Below are positions 26,883 through 35,969 of a DNA stretch of 64,000 nt, piece by piece. The position numbers and the translations under genes are program-made. Under the pieces are notes generated by a model. It did no database searches. It saw only the letters and a list, made by a program, of their open reading frames with translations, and was not told where the DNA came from. Every line of letters starts with the position of its first letter. Position 1 is the first letter of the stretch. The stretch is from contig NZ_JAODIW010000008.1 in assembly GCF_026586625.1 (NCBI RefSeq), positions 1,025,793 through 1,089,792 on the forward strand, written 5' to 3'. Source of the DNA: Halobium salinum. Its GTDB lineage: Archaea > Halobacteriota > Halobacteria > Halobacteriales > Haloferacaceae.

Positions 26883-29749
26883 CAGAGTTGAAAGTCTTGA
26901 AGAGTTGTTCGGCCAGTCGTCTTTGATTCTTTAGTGGTAAGTGTTTCTTGGTTGATATCCAACAACTCTCCTGTTTTACCAGATGCTAGATTTACCAAGA
27001 GCTCTCGGTCTGGGTGCTCTTCAGGCAGAACTTGAATCAGACTTTCAATAGTCCGTTTGAACGACGTAGAGTTTTGCAGGTCTCTATCCTGCAGCCAATT
27101 CCAAGCAAAATCGCTCCCCTTGGTCTGTAGAACATTGAGAGCTGCATGTACAGCGTCAATATCGTAGTCAAAGGATGTGTCAGTAGGGTCCACTGGATAT
27201 GCCCGCTTCCTTCTCTTTTCACCTGCTTCTAGCGCAGCGAAATCTCTGACACGGTAGTCCTGGCCCTTCACAACCACGTCATCTCGACTTTTACTCCAGA
27301 TTTTCGTTTTTTGTTTTATGTTATCAATCTGTACCCCGACACCCAGTCCCAGCTGGCGAGCCTCGTCATACGGAATATTCTCGCTTTCATAAACGAGCCA
27401 CGTCAGGATGTACCATGTGCTGAGTGAGTCGACTGTTTCAAGGTCGCCAGATAAATCATAGTCAATAATCACTTCTGTTACTGCCGCTCTCGCTTCAGTG
27501 AGTGCCTCCTTTGGACGTACTGGATTGTCTTTGTCATCTACAACAGGATACTCTTGAGTGAAAACGCGTAGGGTGGGGCCGAAAGCGCTGATAATCATAT
27601 CCGTCTTCGTGAGGTTGTAATCGGACTCCAACAACTCAGTCGCTTTCCGCCGAGCAACAGAACGGGTTTCGTGTTTAATGTCTCGCCAGAGAGTTGGTGT
27701 CCGATTTTCAGGCTTCCGCTTTGGTTTACGGCAGGTCAATAGAAGCGTACTATCGGCAGAGGCGTTTTTTTGAACACCAATTCGGTTTGGCACTTCGCTA
27801 GTAATTGTATGAGTAGCTGAGATAATGAAACCGGAGCGGATAATGGACATAGTCAGAGAATCCCATGCATTAACTTCCTTGTCGGTGAAGTATATCGTAA
27901 GCGTTCCTCCGGGCTGTAGAACTCGGAAAACCTCAGAGAATATTCCTCTCATTTTCTCCTCGTATCGCTCTCTTGCGGCTTCTGCAGTAGATTGCCCTTC
28001 TTTCGGATTCACGATAACCGGGTTTTCGACTGCTTCATCAGTCTTATTGGTCTCCGGAGGACTGAAAGCATCGGCAAAGATATCTCCCAGATACTCTCTG
28101 AGCCAGACGTGGAATGCATCGGCGATTTCAGAATACATGATATTATCGCCGTAAGGCGGGTCCATAACCACACTCTGGATAGAGCTATCATCAAGGGGTA
28201 AGTTCCCAGCATCACCCTGATGCACATCGGCTGCATCATCAATGTGACTTACATAATTGACCGTCTCCTCATAACTGTTCAACACATTGTCTGCTTCAGA
28301 TTGATAGCTGTATGTTCCCGTCATCAAGTTACTCTCCCCAAAATGCCATTGGAATGAGAAATTATTATTTCCGAGCATATTATCGGGAGAGCCGTAATCA
28401 GCTGTAATTGGGTTTAATCTTGAATTCCGGCGAATTAGCTTCACAGATATAAACGATAGTAGAGTTAATATCAACTCTGCTTCCTTCTCTGGATGCTCCT
28501 CAACGATACTACGTTTAATTTCGTTGAAAGCTTCAAGATACGTAGCATGCGTCAGTAATTGTCGTGGACTGTAGACATCACGCCACTGGGTTATTCCATA
28601 TGGCACAGCGCGGTCGTAGTATCCTTCGTATCGCTCAGTAGCTAACAAGGTAGAAAGATGTAAGTCTGATTCAACTCTCTTACGTGCCTTTTGAAGTGCC
28701 CCTTTATCGGCTTCTGTGGGTGCGTGATACCTCGTGCCCCCAATGGCCTTCTCGTATCTCACACCACATACCTCAAACTCAAACTTACCTTTGCTGAAGA
28801 GGTCGACAATCTGTGACCTCTCTGTTACTACCCCACAGAACGGACATTCAGCGTCTCCACCACTCACCGAACCACTACTAGGGTCGTAACCCTCTCTTGT
28901 TTCTGTCTTTGTCGGGTCGATTACTCGGAATTTGAGTTTGCCCTCTTCTAAAACTGGATAAATGGCAGCCTCCCTTCGCCGATTAAAGTACCAACGGTTC
29001 GAGATTGGAAGTCTCTCACCACAAGATGGACATGTGATGCTGTAGGCTCGGTAGTAGTGGTCGGGGGCTATGCCACTACGCTCTGGGAAATATTGCTTCA
29101 AGTCATTCTGGACTTCAGTTTCAATTTTTCCCATCCAGTTCTTCACATCAGATTCTATCGAGCCCACAGTAGGTGCGTAGTCCAGAATGACCTTGTTCAA
29201 GAGCCACGCAACGGGATTCAGTTCATTAGCTATAGTGGGCAGTCCGTACCTAAGTGATTCAAGAGGAATTGTCCCTCCTCCCGAAGTGGGGTCAAGAACT
29301 GTGGGGAGTTCATCCCCCCACTGTTGCTTCAGTCCCTCATGGAATGCAGCCAGCTTTTTTTTCGATGGGACCCGCCGATGTGGATACTCGTACCCGAAAT
29401 GCTCTTCAACACTTCCGTCGCGGTCGTCCTTTGTTGAATATTTCTGAAGAACGTAGTTTGAAATACTGCCGTTTAACTCTTTGTTGGGTCCGATGCACAT
29501 CAGCTTCAGTAGCTCATCGTTCGTAGTTTCCTCAGGAAGGATGGATGCCAGTAACGCTAACCGGGTCGCGGATGTAGGCCGCCGAGCAAACCACTTAAAG
29601 ATATTTCGGTGAGGAGACATAGTCTCTGGGTTCGCCTCCTTTAAACACTCAATCCCGACCGTTTTTGTCGGAAGAACGGTCTCAGCTTTTACTGGTCGAA
29701 ATTCGTCATTATCTGAACTGGTAGATTGTTCTGAGTCGTCCATTATCAC
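26882..29749 (-). CDS. DUF1156-type adenine-specific DNA methylase, defence operon
   Basis: 955 residues. The SAM-binding motif is DPTSGGGTIPLES near 153, followed by ANELNPVAW. The catalytic motif IV is DPPYGDN near 530. Two zinc pairs (CPSCGERLP and CPFCGVV) lie between. The C-terminal 250 residues are of unknown fold. The layout matches DUF1156 methylases (relatives of PglX in type III BREX and of DrmMI in DISARM), which put N6-methyladenine on host DNA as a self mark. Its ATG overlaps the preceding stop by four bases. Confidence 0.9.
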   Translation of the reverse strand: MIMDDSEQSTSSDNDEFRPVKAETVLPTKTVGIECLKEANPETMSPHRNIFKWFARRPTSATRLALLASILPEETTNDELLKLMCIGPNKELNGSISNYVLQKYSTKDDRDGSVEEHFGYEYPHRRVPSKKKLAAFHEGLKQQWGDELPTVLDPTSGGGTIPLESLRYGLPTIANELNPVAWLLNKVILDYAPTVGSIESDVKNWMGKIETEVQNDLKQYFPERSGIAPDHYYRAYSITCPSCGERLPISNRWYFNRRREAAIYPVLEEGKLKFRVIDPTKTETREGYDPSSGSVSGGDAECPFCGVVTERSQIVDLFSKGKFEFEVCGVRYEKAIGGTRYHAPTEADKGALQKARKRVESDLHLSTLLATERYEGYYDRAVPYGITQWRDVYSPRQLLTHATYLEAFNEIKRSIVEEHPEKEAELILTLLSFISVKLIRRNSRLNPITADYGSPDNMLGNNNFSFQWHFGESNLMTGTYSYQSEADNVLNSYEETVNYVSHIDDAADVHQGDAGNLPLDDSSIQSVVMDPPYGDNIMYSEIADAFHVWLREYLGDIFADAFSPPETNKTDEAVENPVIVNPKEGQSTAEAARERYEEKMRGIFSEVFRVLQPGGTLTIYFTDKEVNAWDSLTMSIIRSGFIISATHTITSEVPNRIGVQKNASADSTLLLTCRKPKRKPENRTPTLWRDIKHETRSVARRKATELLESDYNLTKTDMIISAFGPTLRVFTQEYPVVDDKDNPVRPKEALTEARAAVTEVIIDYDLSGDLETVDSLSTWYILTWLVYESENIPYDEARQLGLGVGVQIDNIKQKTKIWSKSRDDVVVKGQDYRVRDFAALEAGEKRRKRAYPVDPTDTSFDYDIDAVHAALNVLQTKGSDFAWNWLQDRDLQNSTSFKRTIESLIQVLPEEHPDRELLVNLASGKTGELLDINQETLTTKESKTTGRTTLQDFQL

Positions 29750-30378
29750 AAATCTCCTGCAAGAAGCACTCTAAGAGCCTTTACACCGTTTGGATTAGAC
29801 GGGGACCTACACTTCGCGTGCCAGTAGTAACATTCCTCCAGACTCATCCGGGCAATGCTGTCCGCGACGGCAGTCAGCTTCTCGTACTTCTGGAGCCGCT
29901 TCATTGCGAGAAACGCGATAGTCAGTCGGATTCCGCTACTCTCGGAGAGTACGACCGAACCCTCCCCACGCATCACGAAGTCGGCATTAATCCCGTTATC
30001 GTTCAGCACGTCACGAACCAGTCGGTGGACTGCTTGCTGTCGGCTGTCGGACAGGGTCGAGACTTCCAAGGCGCACCAATCGTTCCACTGCCAGTCATTG
30101 GGTACGCGGGCTGAGGGAGCCCCGACGTTGGAGAGGTCAAGGACGCCGGTCGAATCCTCCCGCGCGTCTAGAATCGCGTCCGCAATGTCGGTTCTCGTGA
30201 GATTCCGATTATTGTTCGCTCGACTCAACCGCTTCTGGCGTCCGTCTGCAAGGTCTTCGGGAATCAGTTCGTACAGCGTGAGACCCGCGTTGTTGCCCAG
30301 TCGACGCGTCAATGCGAATGTCGGTCGGCCACCGTATATGCTGCTGCCGTAGGCAAACGATTCTGCCTCAATGCTCAT
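29746..30378 (-). CDS. 210-residue component of the methylase defence operon
   Basis: No enzymatic motif is visible. The middle is mixed alpha/beta; the C-terminus is helical with the phrase SLEECYYWHAKC and the end GVKALRVLLAGDL. Start and stop overlap the neighbouring genes by four bases each, so it is an integral member of the operon. In related bacterial operons the small gene at this place is annotated as DUF3780 or similar; I cannot confirm that family here. A role in assembly or target recognition is inference. Confidence 0.75.
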   Translation of the reverse strand: MSIEAESFAYGSSIYGGRPTFALTRRLGNNAGLTLYELIPEDLADGRQKRLSRANNNRNLTRTDIADAILDAREDSTGVLDLSNVGAPSARVPNDWQWNDWCALEVSTLSDSRQQAVHRLVRDVLNDNGINADFVMRGEGSVVLSESSGIRLTIAFLAMKRLQKYEKLTAVADSIARMSLEECYYWHAKCRSPSNPNGVKALRVLLAGDL

Positions 30379-33300
30379 GCACTCACCTCTTCACTCTGCT
30401 CTGTCGCCTCTTTCACAACACCAGAGACGACAAGTTCGACGTTGTTAATCCCACCGAGGCTTCCGAGAGCCTCTTGTAATGCATCGAGAGTTGCCTCGCG
30501 GGAGCTGTCCTCCATCGACTCTGTGTCGATTGTCAGGACTGCCTCTCCTTCCGAGTCACCGCCTGCGCTGATGAAGCTCTCCGGAATGTGGCTCGTCCCG
30601 AAGTGGTCGGCAAACTCAGCCGCGGACCCCTCGAACCCAGCCTCAAAGACGCTGGCAGAGGTATCAGCTCCTTGTGCGACGTATTCGAACACAATGAAGG
30701 TTGCTTCCCCGATGCTATCTAAATCTTTGAGCTTGTTCGAGATGAACCACGCCCGCTCCCAGACTTGGTCGCCTTCGAGTTCGATTTCGATGGAGTCAAC
30801 CTCAACGATGATGTCGCTGCTGGACACGTCGTAATTGTCCCGAAGACGCATCTTCTTCTGGTCGATAGCACCATTCACATCCGAGAACGCGCCCTTGATT
30901 GCGCTCGGAGAGTCCGTACTAACGTTGAACGATAGTTCGGAACGCTGCGGCGGGCTAATTCCCCCACCGCCTCCTCCACCGCTTCCGCTGCCAATTCCGC
31001 TAGAACCACCACCGCTCCCGTCTTTGGAGCCTCCCTCATCTTGGTCTTCCCCTTCGGCCTCTTCAGGGAAGGCGAGGTCATGCTCGGAGAGGAAATTCTC
31101 CCCGTTGCTGTACACGATGTGGTCCTCGCTAATCAGGACACTCGACATCGGAAGGTCGGTCGACATCTGCTCGGCCTCAGAGAGTGTCTTCTCCCCTTCC
31201 GACGTGTTCACGGTCATCCCTTCGGAGCAGTAGCCCTCGCCAGCCGTGTCGTCCCAGAACACATACGTCGACATGTCGCTGGTCGCCACGGCCCGAATAG
31301 TAGCTCGGAGCGGTTTGGGGTCAAGAAGGATACGGATATCGGTGCGCTTTGCGACGAGCTTGCGAATGTCCAGCGTCGTCATCGAATCCGGGTCCGACTG
31401 CCAGATGCGGTTCCGGAACCACGTCGTCCCGAGTGCCCCCTCGTCTTGTGTGATGAGCTTGTCGAGACTTTCGAGAGTCTCGAAGACGATGTCGTGAAGG
31501 TCCGAACTGTCGTTGACGGAGTCGATTGTCTCGTTCGATAACCCGCCGGAGTCCGGGTAATAGAGATGCCGGTACGATTGGCGAACAGATTCACCGAGGA
31601 GTGCGGACTCCTTCTGAAGACGTTCGTCGAGGTCGTCACGCTGAGCGCTGTTTAGTTCGGCTTCCCACGCTTCCCCGTTTAGAATCCGTTCCATTGCCTT
31701 CACACGTCGTGCGTGGTCAAGCGCACCGTCTGTCTCCTGCTCACCAGCCGCAAGGAACACGATGTTGTTGCGGTAGACACGTTTTTTCTCTGAGCCTGGT
31801 GAGTTCCCCGTCTTGTTCGCCAATGACTGAAGTAATTCAGGCGGCTCATCAAGGTCGCTAGTGATGGTTTCTGCGCCGAAGCCGATTACGCAAAGCCTGA
31901 CAATTTCGTAGTCATCTGGTACCTCGTAAGGTGCCTGCGGGTCATAAATCGTTTCGAAGACCCCTCCTCCGAGTGCTCCCCGAATCGTCTGCTCAAGACG
32001 GTTACGGGCAACACCTGGTTCGATTTGCTGTGCCTCGTTCGTGATGAGCTTCGATATCTTGGGTTCACCCTTGAAGCGCAGAAGTCCGTTCTCCGTTTCG
32101 TACAGGAAGAACGCCTCTGTGTCGGGGTTTGACCCCGTCTCGTTAAGATTTTTGAGGGCGTCACGGAAGTGGTCGAGTTCGACTTCAGGCTCCAGAATCA
32201 TCTCCCAAAGCTTTCGTCGAGTTACACCACGTCCGCGGTTCCCGCCAGAAACAATGCTCTTCCAGAGAATACTCGTTCCGAGATACGTGGCAATAGGTGG
32301 GTGACCCATCGGTGTCCAGTTCTCGTCCTCATACTGGCACGCCGCCTTACCGTCGCTAGTGTAGATGTCTGATTTCGACGCCGTTCGTAGGTCCTGCTCG
32401 ATGTGTTCAAAGAGGTCCAGAAGGGTCGACCAGACGTGGTTGTCCGATGGGTGCATGTCGAACACCCGGACGTAGCTGCGGCCTGCGTTCGTCTCTTGCT
32501 CATTCCAGATTCGGTGGACTGCCCGGGAGACAAGCTTGAGTGCCCCACGTGTACGCTGGAAACTGGGGAGGGTGTCAATCTCCTTCCCCAGGAGGTCTAT
32601 TAGCGTTGGATGGAATGGGTACGTCCGCTGGAGTTGTTCGCGGAACTCAGCTTTCGTGACACGGTCGGGTAATTCATCCTCGTGCTTTCGATAGTAGGAT
32701 TGGTACCCTTCAGCCACTGTTTCCGCTGCTCCCTCCTCTACGCTTTCGAAGAGACGATGGCGTAGAACAGCAGCGACTTCATCGTCTTCGGTGGGAGTAA
32801 CCGAATGCTCCGTGCGCTCAGAGATATCGTTTAGGTCGTTGATGAGGTCCTGAACCTTCTGAGCGCGTTCCTCGAATGCAGTAGAGGAAACGGAGAGGAT
32901 GACTGTTACAGCGTCTGTATTCTGGGACGCTCGCATGAGTGACCATAGGAACGAATTCGTCTGGTCAGCAAGCGTCGAGTCCTCAACACCGATTGCGGCA
33001 GCCTGTTCGAAGTACTGGGCGACTTCGTCGATTAGTACGAGACCAGGGTTATCCAGTAGGTCGAATAGCTCGGCGATATCTGATTCACCCGGGGCGACAC
33101 AGTTCTTGTCATAGTCGCTGAAGTGGGCATACCCATTTGCCCCAGCTAATTGGTAGGCGAGTTCGCCCCACATCGTCTGCGTGTCTGGGGCATTTTCATC
33201 GTCCTTGTTGCATTTCGCATTCGTCGCGCTAACGTATCCCCCCTCGAAAACAGCGGTTTTCACGGAGAAATCGTCTTTGGCGTCCTTGAACGCGTCAGAT

Positions 33301-33680
33301 GCTTCGTCGTCGGTAATGTACTGGCTCAGGTCGTCGATTGCGTCTGGCTGACGCGAGAAGTGATATGCTGCAATCTGGGAGTGCGTTTTCCCGCCGCCGA
33401 AGACGGTATCTAAAGAGAGAAGACCATCCTCACCGCTGAATTCCCCTGTAGATTTTCCCACATACCGCTTTGCGAGGAGTGTTAGGAGTTTCTGGAGACC
33501 GTCTGTGGCGTAGGTTTTGTTGAAGAACGTCTCTGGGTCTGCGTAGATATCCGGCGTCTCTTCAGGCTTGAATGCAACATCAGAGAGCTTCGCTGCGAAC
33601 TCATCCTCCGATAAAGTTCCCTCCAGCACATCATCATGTGGGACACACGAATCAAAGAGCGAAGGAATTTGTGAAGCCAT
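30375..33680 (-). CDS. DUF499-type large P-loop ATPase, defence operon
   Basis: 1101 residues, first gene of the operon. Walker A is VFGGGKTHSQIAAYH near 93 and Walker B is GLVLIDEVAQYFEQ near 220, as in DUF499 ATPases. The rest is mostly helical up to about 880; then a Gly/Ser linker (GSGSGGGGGGGISPP) leads to a C-terminal domain of about 190 residues. It belongs broadly with the BrxC/PglY-like large ATPases that organise modification and exclusion systems. The 139 bp in front of it probably hold the operon promoter. Confidence 0.88.
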   Translation of the reverse strand: MASQIPSLFDSCVPHDDVLEGTLSEDEFAAKLSDVAFKPEETPDIYADPETFFNKTYATDGLQKLLTLLAKRYVGKSTGEFSGEDGLLSLDTVFGGGKTHSQIAAYHFSRQPDAIDDLSQYITDDEASDAFKDAKDDFSVKTAVFEGGYVSATNAKCNKDDENAPDTQTMWGELAYQLAGANGYAHFSDYDKNCVAPGESDIAELFDLLDNPGLVLIDEVAQYFEQAAAIGVEDSTLADQTNSFLWSLMRASQNTDAVTVILSVSSTAFEERAQKVQDLINDLNDISERTEHSVTPTEDDEVAAVLRHRLFESVEEGAAETVAEGYQSYYRKHEDELPDRVTKAEFREQLQRTYPFHPTLIDLLGKEIDTLPSFQRTRGALKLVSRAVHRIWNEQETNAGRSYVRVFDMHPSDNHVWSTLLDLFEHIEQDLRTASKSDIYTSDGKAACQYEDENWTPMGHPPIATYLGTSILWKSIVSGGNRGRGVTRRKLWEMILEPEVELDHFRDALKNLNETGSNPDTEAFFLYETENGLLRFKGEPKISKLITNEAQQIEPGVARNRLEQTIRGALGGGVFETIYDPQAPYEVPDDYEIVRLCVIGFGAETITSDLDEPPELLQSLANKTGNSPGSEKKRVYRNNIVFLAAGEQETDGALDHARRVKAMERILNGEAWEAELNSAQRDDLDERLQKESALLGESVRQSYRHLYYPDSGGLSNETIDSVNDSSDLHDIVFETLESLDKLITQDEGALGTTWFRNRIWQSDPDSMTTLDIRKLVAKRTDIRILLDPKPLRATIRAVATSDMSTYVFWDDTAGEGYCSEGMTVNTSEGEKTLSEAEQMSTDLPMSSVLISEDHIVYSNGENFLSEHDLAFPEEAEGEDQDEGGSKDGSGGGSSGIGSGSGGGGGGGISPPQRSELSFNVSTDSPSAIKGAFSDVNGAIDQKKMRLRDNYDVSSSDIIVEVDSIEIELEGDQVWERAWFISNKLKDLDSIGEATFIVFEYVAQGADTSASVFEAGFEGSAAEFADHFGTSHIPESFISAGGDSEGEAVLTIDTESMEDSSREATLDALQEALGSLGGINNVELVVSGVVKEATEQSEEVSA

Positions 33681-33819
33681 TGACTGTCTTCGATAGATAA
33701 CACAGGGGAAGTAATGGTTTTTGATTCCAGAATGACAGAACGGCTAAATTGATAGACACCTCGCTGATGCCGGATTTGAACGAGGTGTGTGAGAAGGGTT
33801 CTTAGGGGGAATTTCTCCC

Positions 33820-34152
33820 TCAGTAGCGGTCCATCGTAGATTGTGACTGCGGATTCCACTCGTTCCGGTCGTCATCCAACTCGACCCAGCGATTCAGGCC
33901 CTCGACAATATCTTCGCTCACACGAACTTTGGCGGCTCCTGATGAGGACTCTGGTCCCCAGAGACCGAACACTCGCTGACCGTTTTGGTACTGTTCGTAT
34001 TCTTCTGGGAGAAGAAAGACCCATCCGATTTCGTCATGGTCCTGTTCCTCTCGGCCACAGATGAGTGCTGTATTGGGGTATCCAACAGGTTCGACGGCGA
34101 TTGCGTAGTTTTTCGTTTGGGGTGGATGGTCCTGACAACGAACAATAGCCAT
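33820..34152 (-). CDS. Conserved 110-residue protein of unknown function
   Basis: Starts MAIVRCQDHPP and contains PVGYPNTALICGREE, a pattern I have met in small prokaryotic proteins of mobile regions without assigned function; the Cys and His residues could bind a metal. It lies 139 bp upstream of the DUF499 gene on the same strand. The last 20 residues are polar. Confidence 0.65.
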   Translation of the reverse strand: MAIVRCQDHPPQTKNYAIAVEPVGYPNTALICGREEQDHDEIGWVFLLPEEYEQYQNGQRVFGLWGPESSSGAAKVRVSEDIVEGLNRWVELDDDRNEWNPQSQSTMDRY

Positions 34153-34216
34153 ATCGAGGGATAATCATCAATCAAGATTAGTCTTCCTACTGTTACTAGT
34201 GGAGAGTCAGACCCGG

Positions 34217-34777
34217 TCAGTTCGAATCAGGACGATTTTTCAGTCGTCTCTCGGTCTCTTTTTTCTCTCGTTTCCGAATATCTGCCATCTTCGCCTTCGA
34301 AGGTGCATTTAGGTCGATGTTTTCGCCTAGCCATTGCTCAATCTGCTCTTCATTCCGGGCTGCACTCTGTCTTGTTACTAAGAGAACAGGCACAAAATAC
34401 TCATTCAATTTCTGTCGGAATTCCTCTAGGAGAGCCTCCAGGTCCTCAATTCTCTGTTCTACCTCGTAGAATTCTTGTTCACGCTGACTTCGTTGTTCTT
34501 CTATACGCCGAGATTCGTTGTATATCAGCCCCTTTTCTATCTTTTCGTGGGCTTGCTCTGTGAGGCTGATTACGGTGATTTTGTCTACCCGGGGGTCACC
34601 ACTATTTTGCTCAACGCGAGTTTCCACTAGACCCTTTTCCAAGAGTTTCTGCTTGTAGTGATGGACTTGCGAATTAGTGTAGTCTGTTTCTGACCGAATC
34701 TCTGAGGTTGTAGCTTCCCCATCATAGGAGCGAACTGCGGCGAGTACGTTCTTCTGCCCGTCAGTCAAACTTGACAT
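34217..34777 (-). CDS. Winged-helix (MarR-like) regulator with coiled coil
   Basis: 186 residues. The helix-turn-helix spans about 17-60 (TTSEIRSETDYTNSQVHHYKQ) with a wing ending DKITVISLTE. A long charged coiled coil follows (about 75-125, RRIEEQRSQREQEFYEVEQR), giving a dimer. It is 64 bp upstream of the 110-residue gene and probably controls this arm of the island. Confidence 0.8.
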   Translation of the reverse strand: MSSLTDGQKNVLAAVRSYDGEATTSEIRSETDYTNSQVHHYKQKLLEKGLVETRVEQNSGDPRVDKITVISLTEQAHEKIEKGLIYNESRRIEEQRSQREQEFYEVEQRIEDLEALLEEFRQKLNEYFVPVLLVTRQSAARNEEQIEQWLGENIDLNAPSKAKMADIRKREKKETERRLKNRPDSN

Positions 34778-35054
34778 CCTACTTGATTATTGTCTATAGA
34801 ATATTGGCTTTGGGCGAGGACTACGGGTGGCTAAGGCACCCTTCCGAAGAAAGGCTGCTATCTGGGGTACCGATGCCTGTATTCTTCTCTACGACCCTTC
34901 TATATTGAGACCCCCTCGAAGATATCGAATTCAGCATGTCGGATAGAATTGTCCTCGGATACAGATGGACTGTCCAAGAGTGAGAATTCAGAGAGAGTTG
35001 AGCCCTGAGTGCGGGAACTCAGGTTTCCCTATTTATACACTAAGTGCAGGACCA
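34778..35054. other. Intergenic region, promoter for the 34217 regulator
   Basis: 277 bp. On the minus strand a TATA-like TTCTATAGAC lies about 15-25 bp before the regulator start. Nothing else is evident. Confidence 0.3.
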
Positions 35055-35294
35055 TCACGTTATACAGGTGCGAAATTCGTCTCCACACTTTGAACAATCG
35101 GTTGGATGGTAGGTGCCGTTCGGTTCTACGATGTGAATCTCTTCATGACCGCAGGAGGGGCATCGCGCTTTAGCCGTGAACCAGTAGACCAGGTCCCGGA
35201 GCAGGTCTTCGTCAACTTGCTCGAAATCGACATCGCGGTCAAGCATTCTGGTGGGCCGATTCTGTACCCCATTGTGAGGGTCGTATTTCGGCAT
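35055..35294 (-). CDS. Zinc-ribbon protein, 79 residues
   Basis: Two CxxC pairs form a zinc ribbon: RCPSCGHEEIHIVEPNG and DCSKCGDEF. The N-terminal half is helical and acidic. Its ATG overlaps the stop of the previous gene by one base (TAATG), so the two are translated together. Possible DNA- or protein-binding adaptor. Confidence 0.75.
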   Translation of the reverse strand: MPKYDPHNGVQNRPTRMLDRDVDFEQVDEDLLRDLVYWFTAKARCPSCGHEEIHIVEPNGTYHPTDCSKCGDEFRTCIT

Positions 35295-35692
35295 TAGATG
35301 GACCCCCCGTAGTCACCAAAGATTTCTACCGTGACAATCCCATTTCGAATCTGAACAGAAAACTCATCAAGCGATTCGAATGGAGTCTTGAGCTCGTAAA
35401 GGAGCCCCTTTGTTTCCTCTCGACACTCCGAGACGACGATTAGATTCGTTCCGTTACTCTTTATTAGAGTATCTTCATTTGAGAGCGTCTGGTCTTCCAT
35501 GTCGATGTAGATTCGGACACTTCCTTCCTCGTACTCAGTCTGTACTCGGCTTCTATCGAGGTCGTAGACTAGGTTGGTGCCTGGCCTCTGATTGCCCAGA
35601 CAGTAAGCGACGTTCAGGAGTTGCTGGACGAGTTGTTCTTTGGACCTATTGCTGTGGCTCGTCGGGTCGTTAGGGGCTCTCTCAGCAGACAT
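35294..35692 (-). CDS. Possible Hsp20/GvpH-like small protein
   Basis: 132 residues. After an N-terminal helical part the sequence shows a beta-sandwich-like run: VRIYIDMEDQ, NLIVVSECREE, YELKTPFESLDEFSVQIRNG, IVTVEIFGD. The last phrase resembles the small heat-shock alpha-crystallin signature (NGxL/I.V). Assignment is tentative. It is coupled to the zinc-ribbon gene. Confidence 0.55.
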   Translation of the reverse strand: MSAERAPNDPTSHSNRSKEQLVQQLLNVAYCLGNQRPGTNLVYDLDRSRVQTEYEEGSVRIYIDMEDQTLSNEDTLIKSNGTNLIVVSECREETKGLLYELKTPFESLDEFSVQIRNGIVTVEIFGDYGGSI

Positions 35693-35969
35693 CGGTACTT
35701 CGGAGTAGGTGACAGAGGCGTATAAATACCAATTTTGAATAGTTCGAGACTCAAGCTATTTGATACGCATCATTGAACCGAGCGAGGATGTCGTCGCTAA
35801 TCTGGAACGAGCCTACATTAAGCCCCATAGCTACGGAGAATGCATGGAAAGTAAATAAGTACAGATGACAAGTCTGAATATGGAATCTTGGAGTCTATAG
35901 TTTCAAGTTTTCCAAACCATCCTGTCCGCTACTAAAACGGTGTTTCACAGTTTCCGAGCAAAGGCGAAT
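35693..35969. other. AT-rich intergenic region, nothing recognised
   Basis: 277 bp between two genes on the minus strand. No gene-like frame is visible. Confidence 0.3.

Noticed and set aside
23244-33680. Complete BREX or DISARM system
   Set aside because: The methylase and helicase are similar, but I see no PglZ-type phosphatase, BrxL protease, DrmA, DrmB or DrmC in the window.
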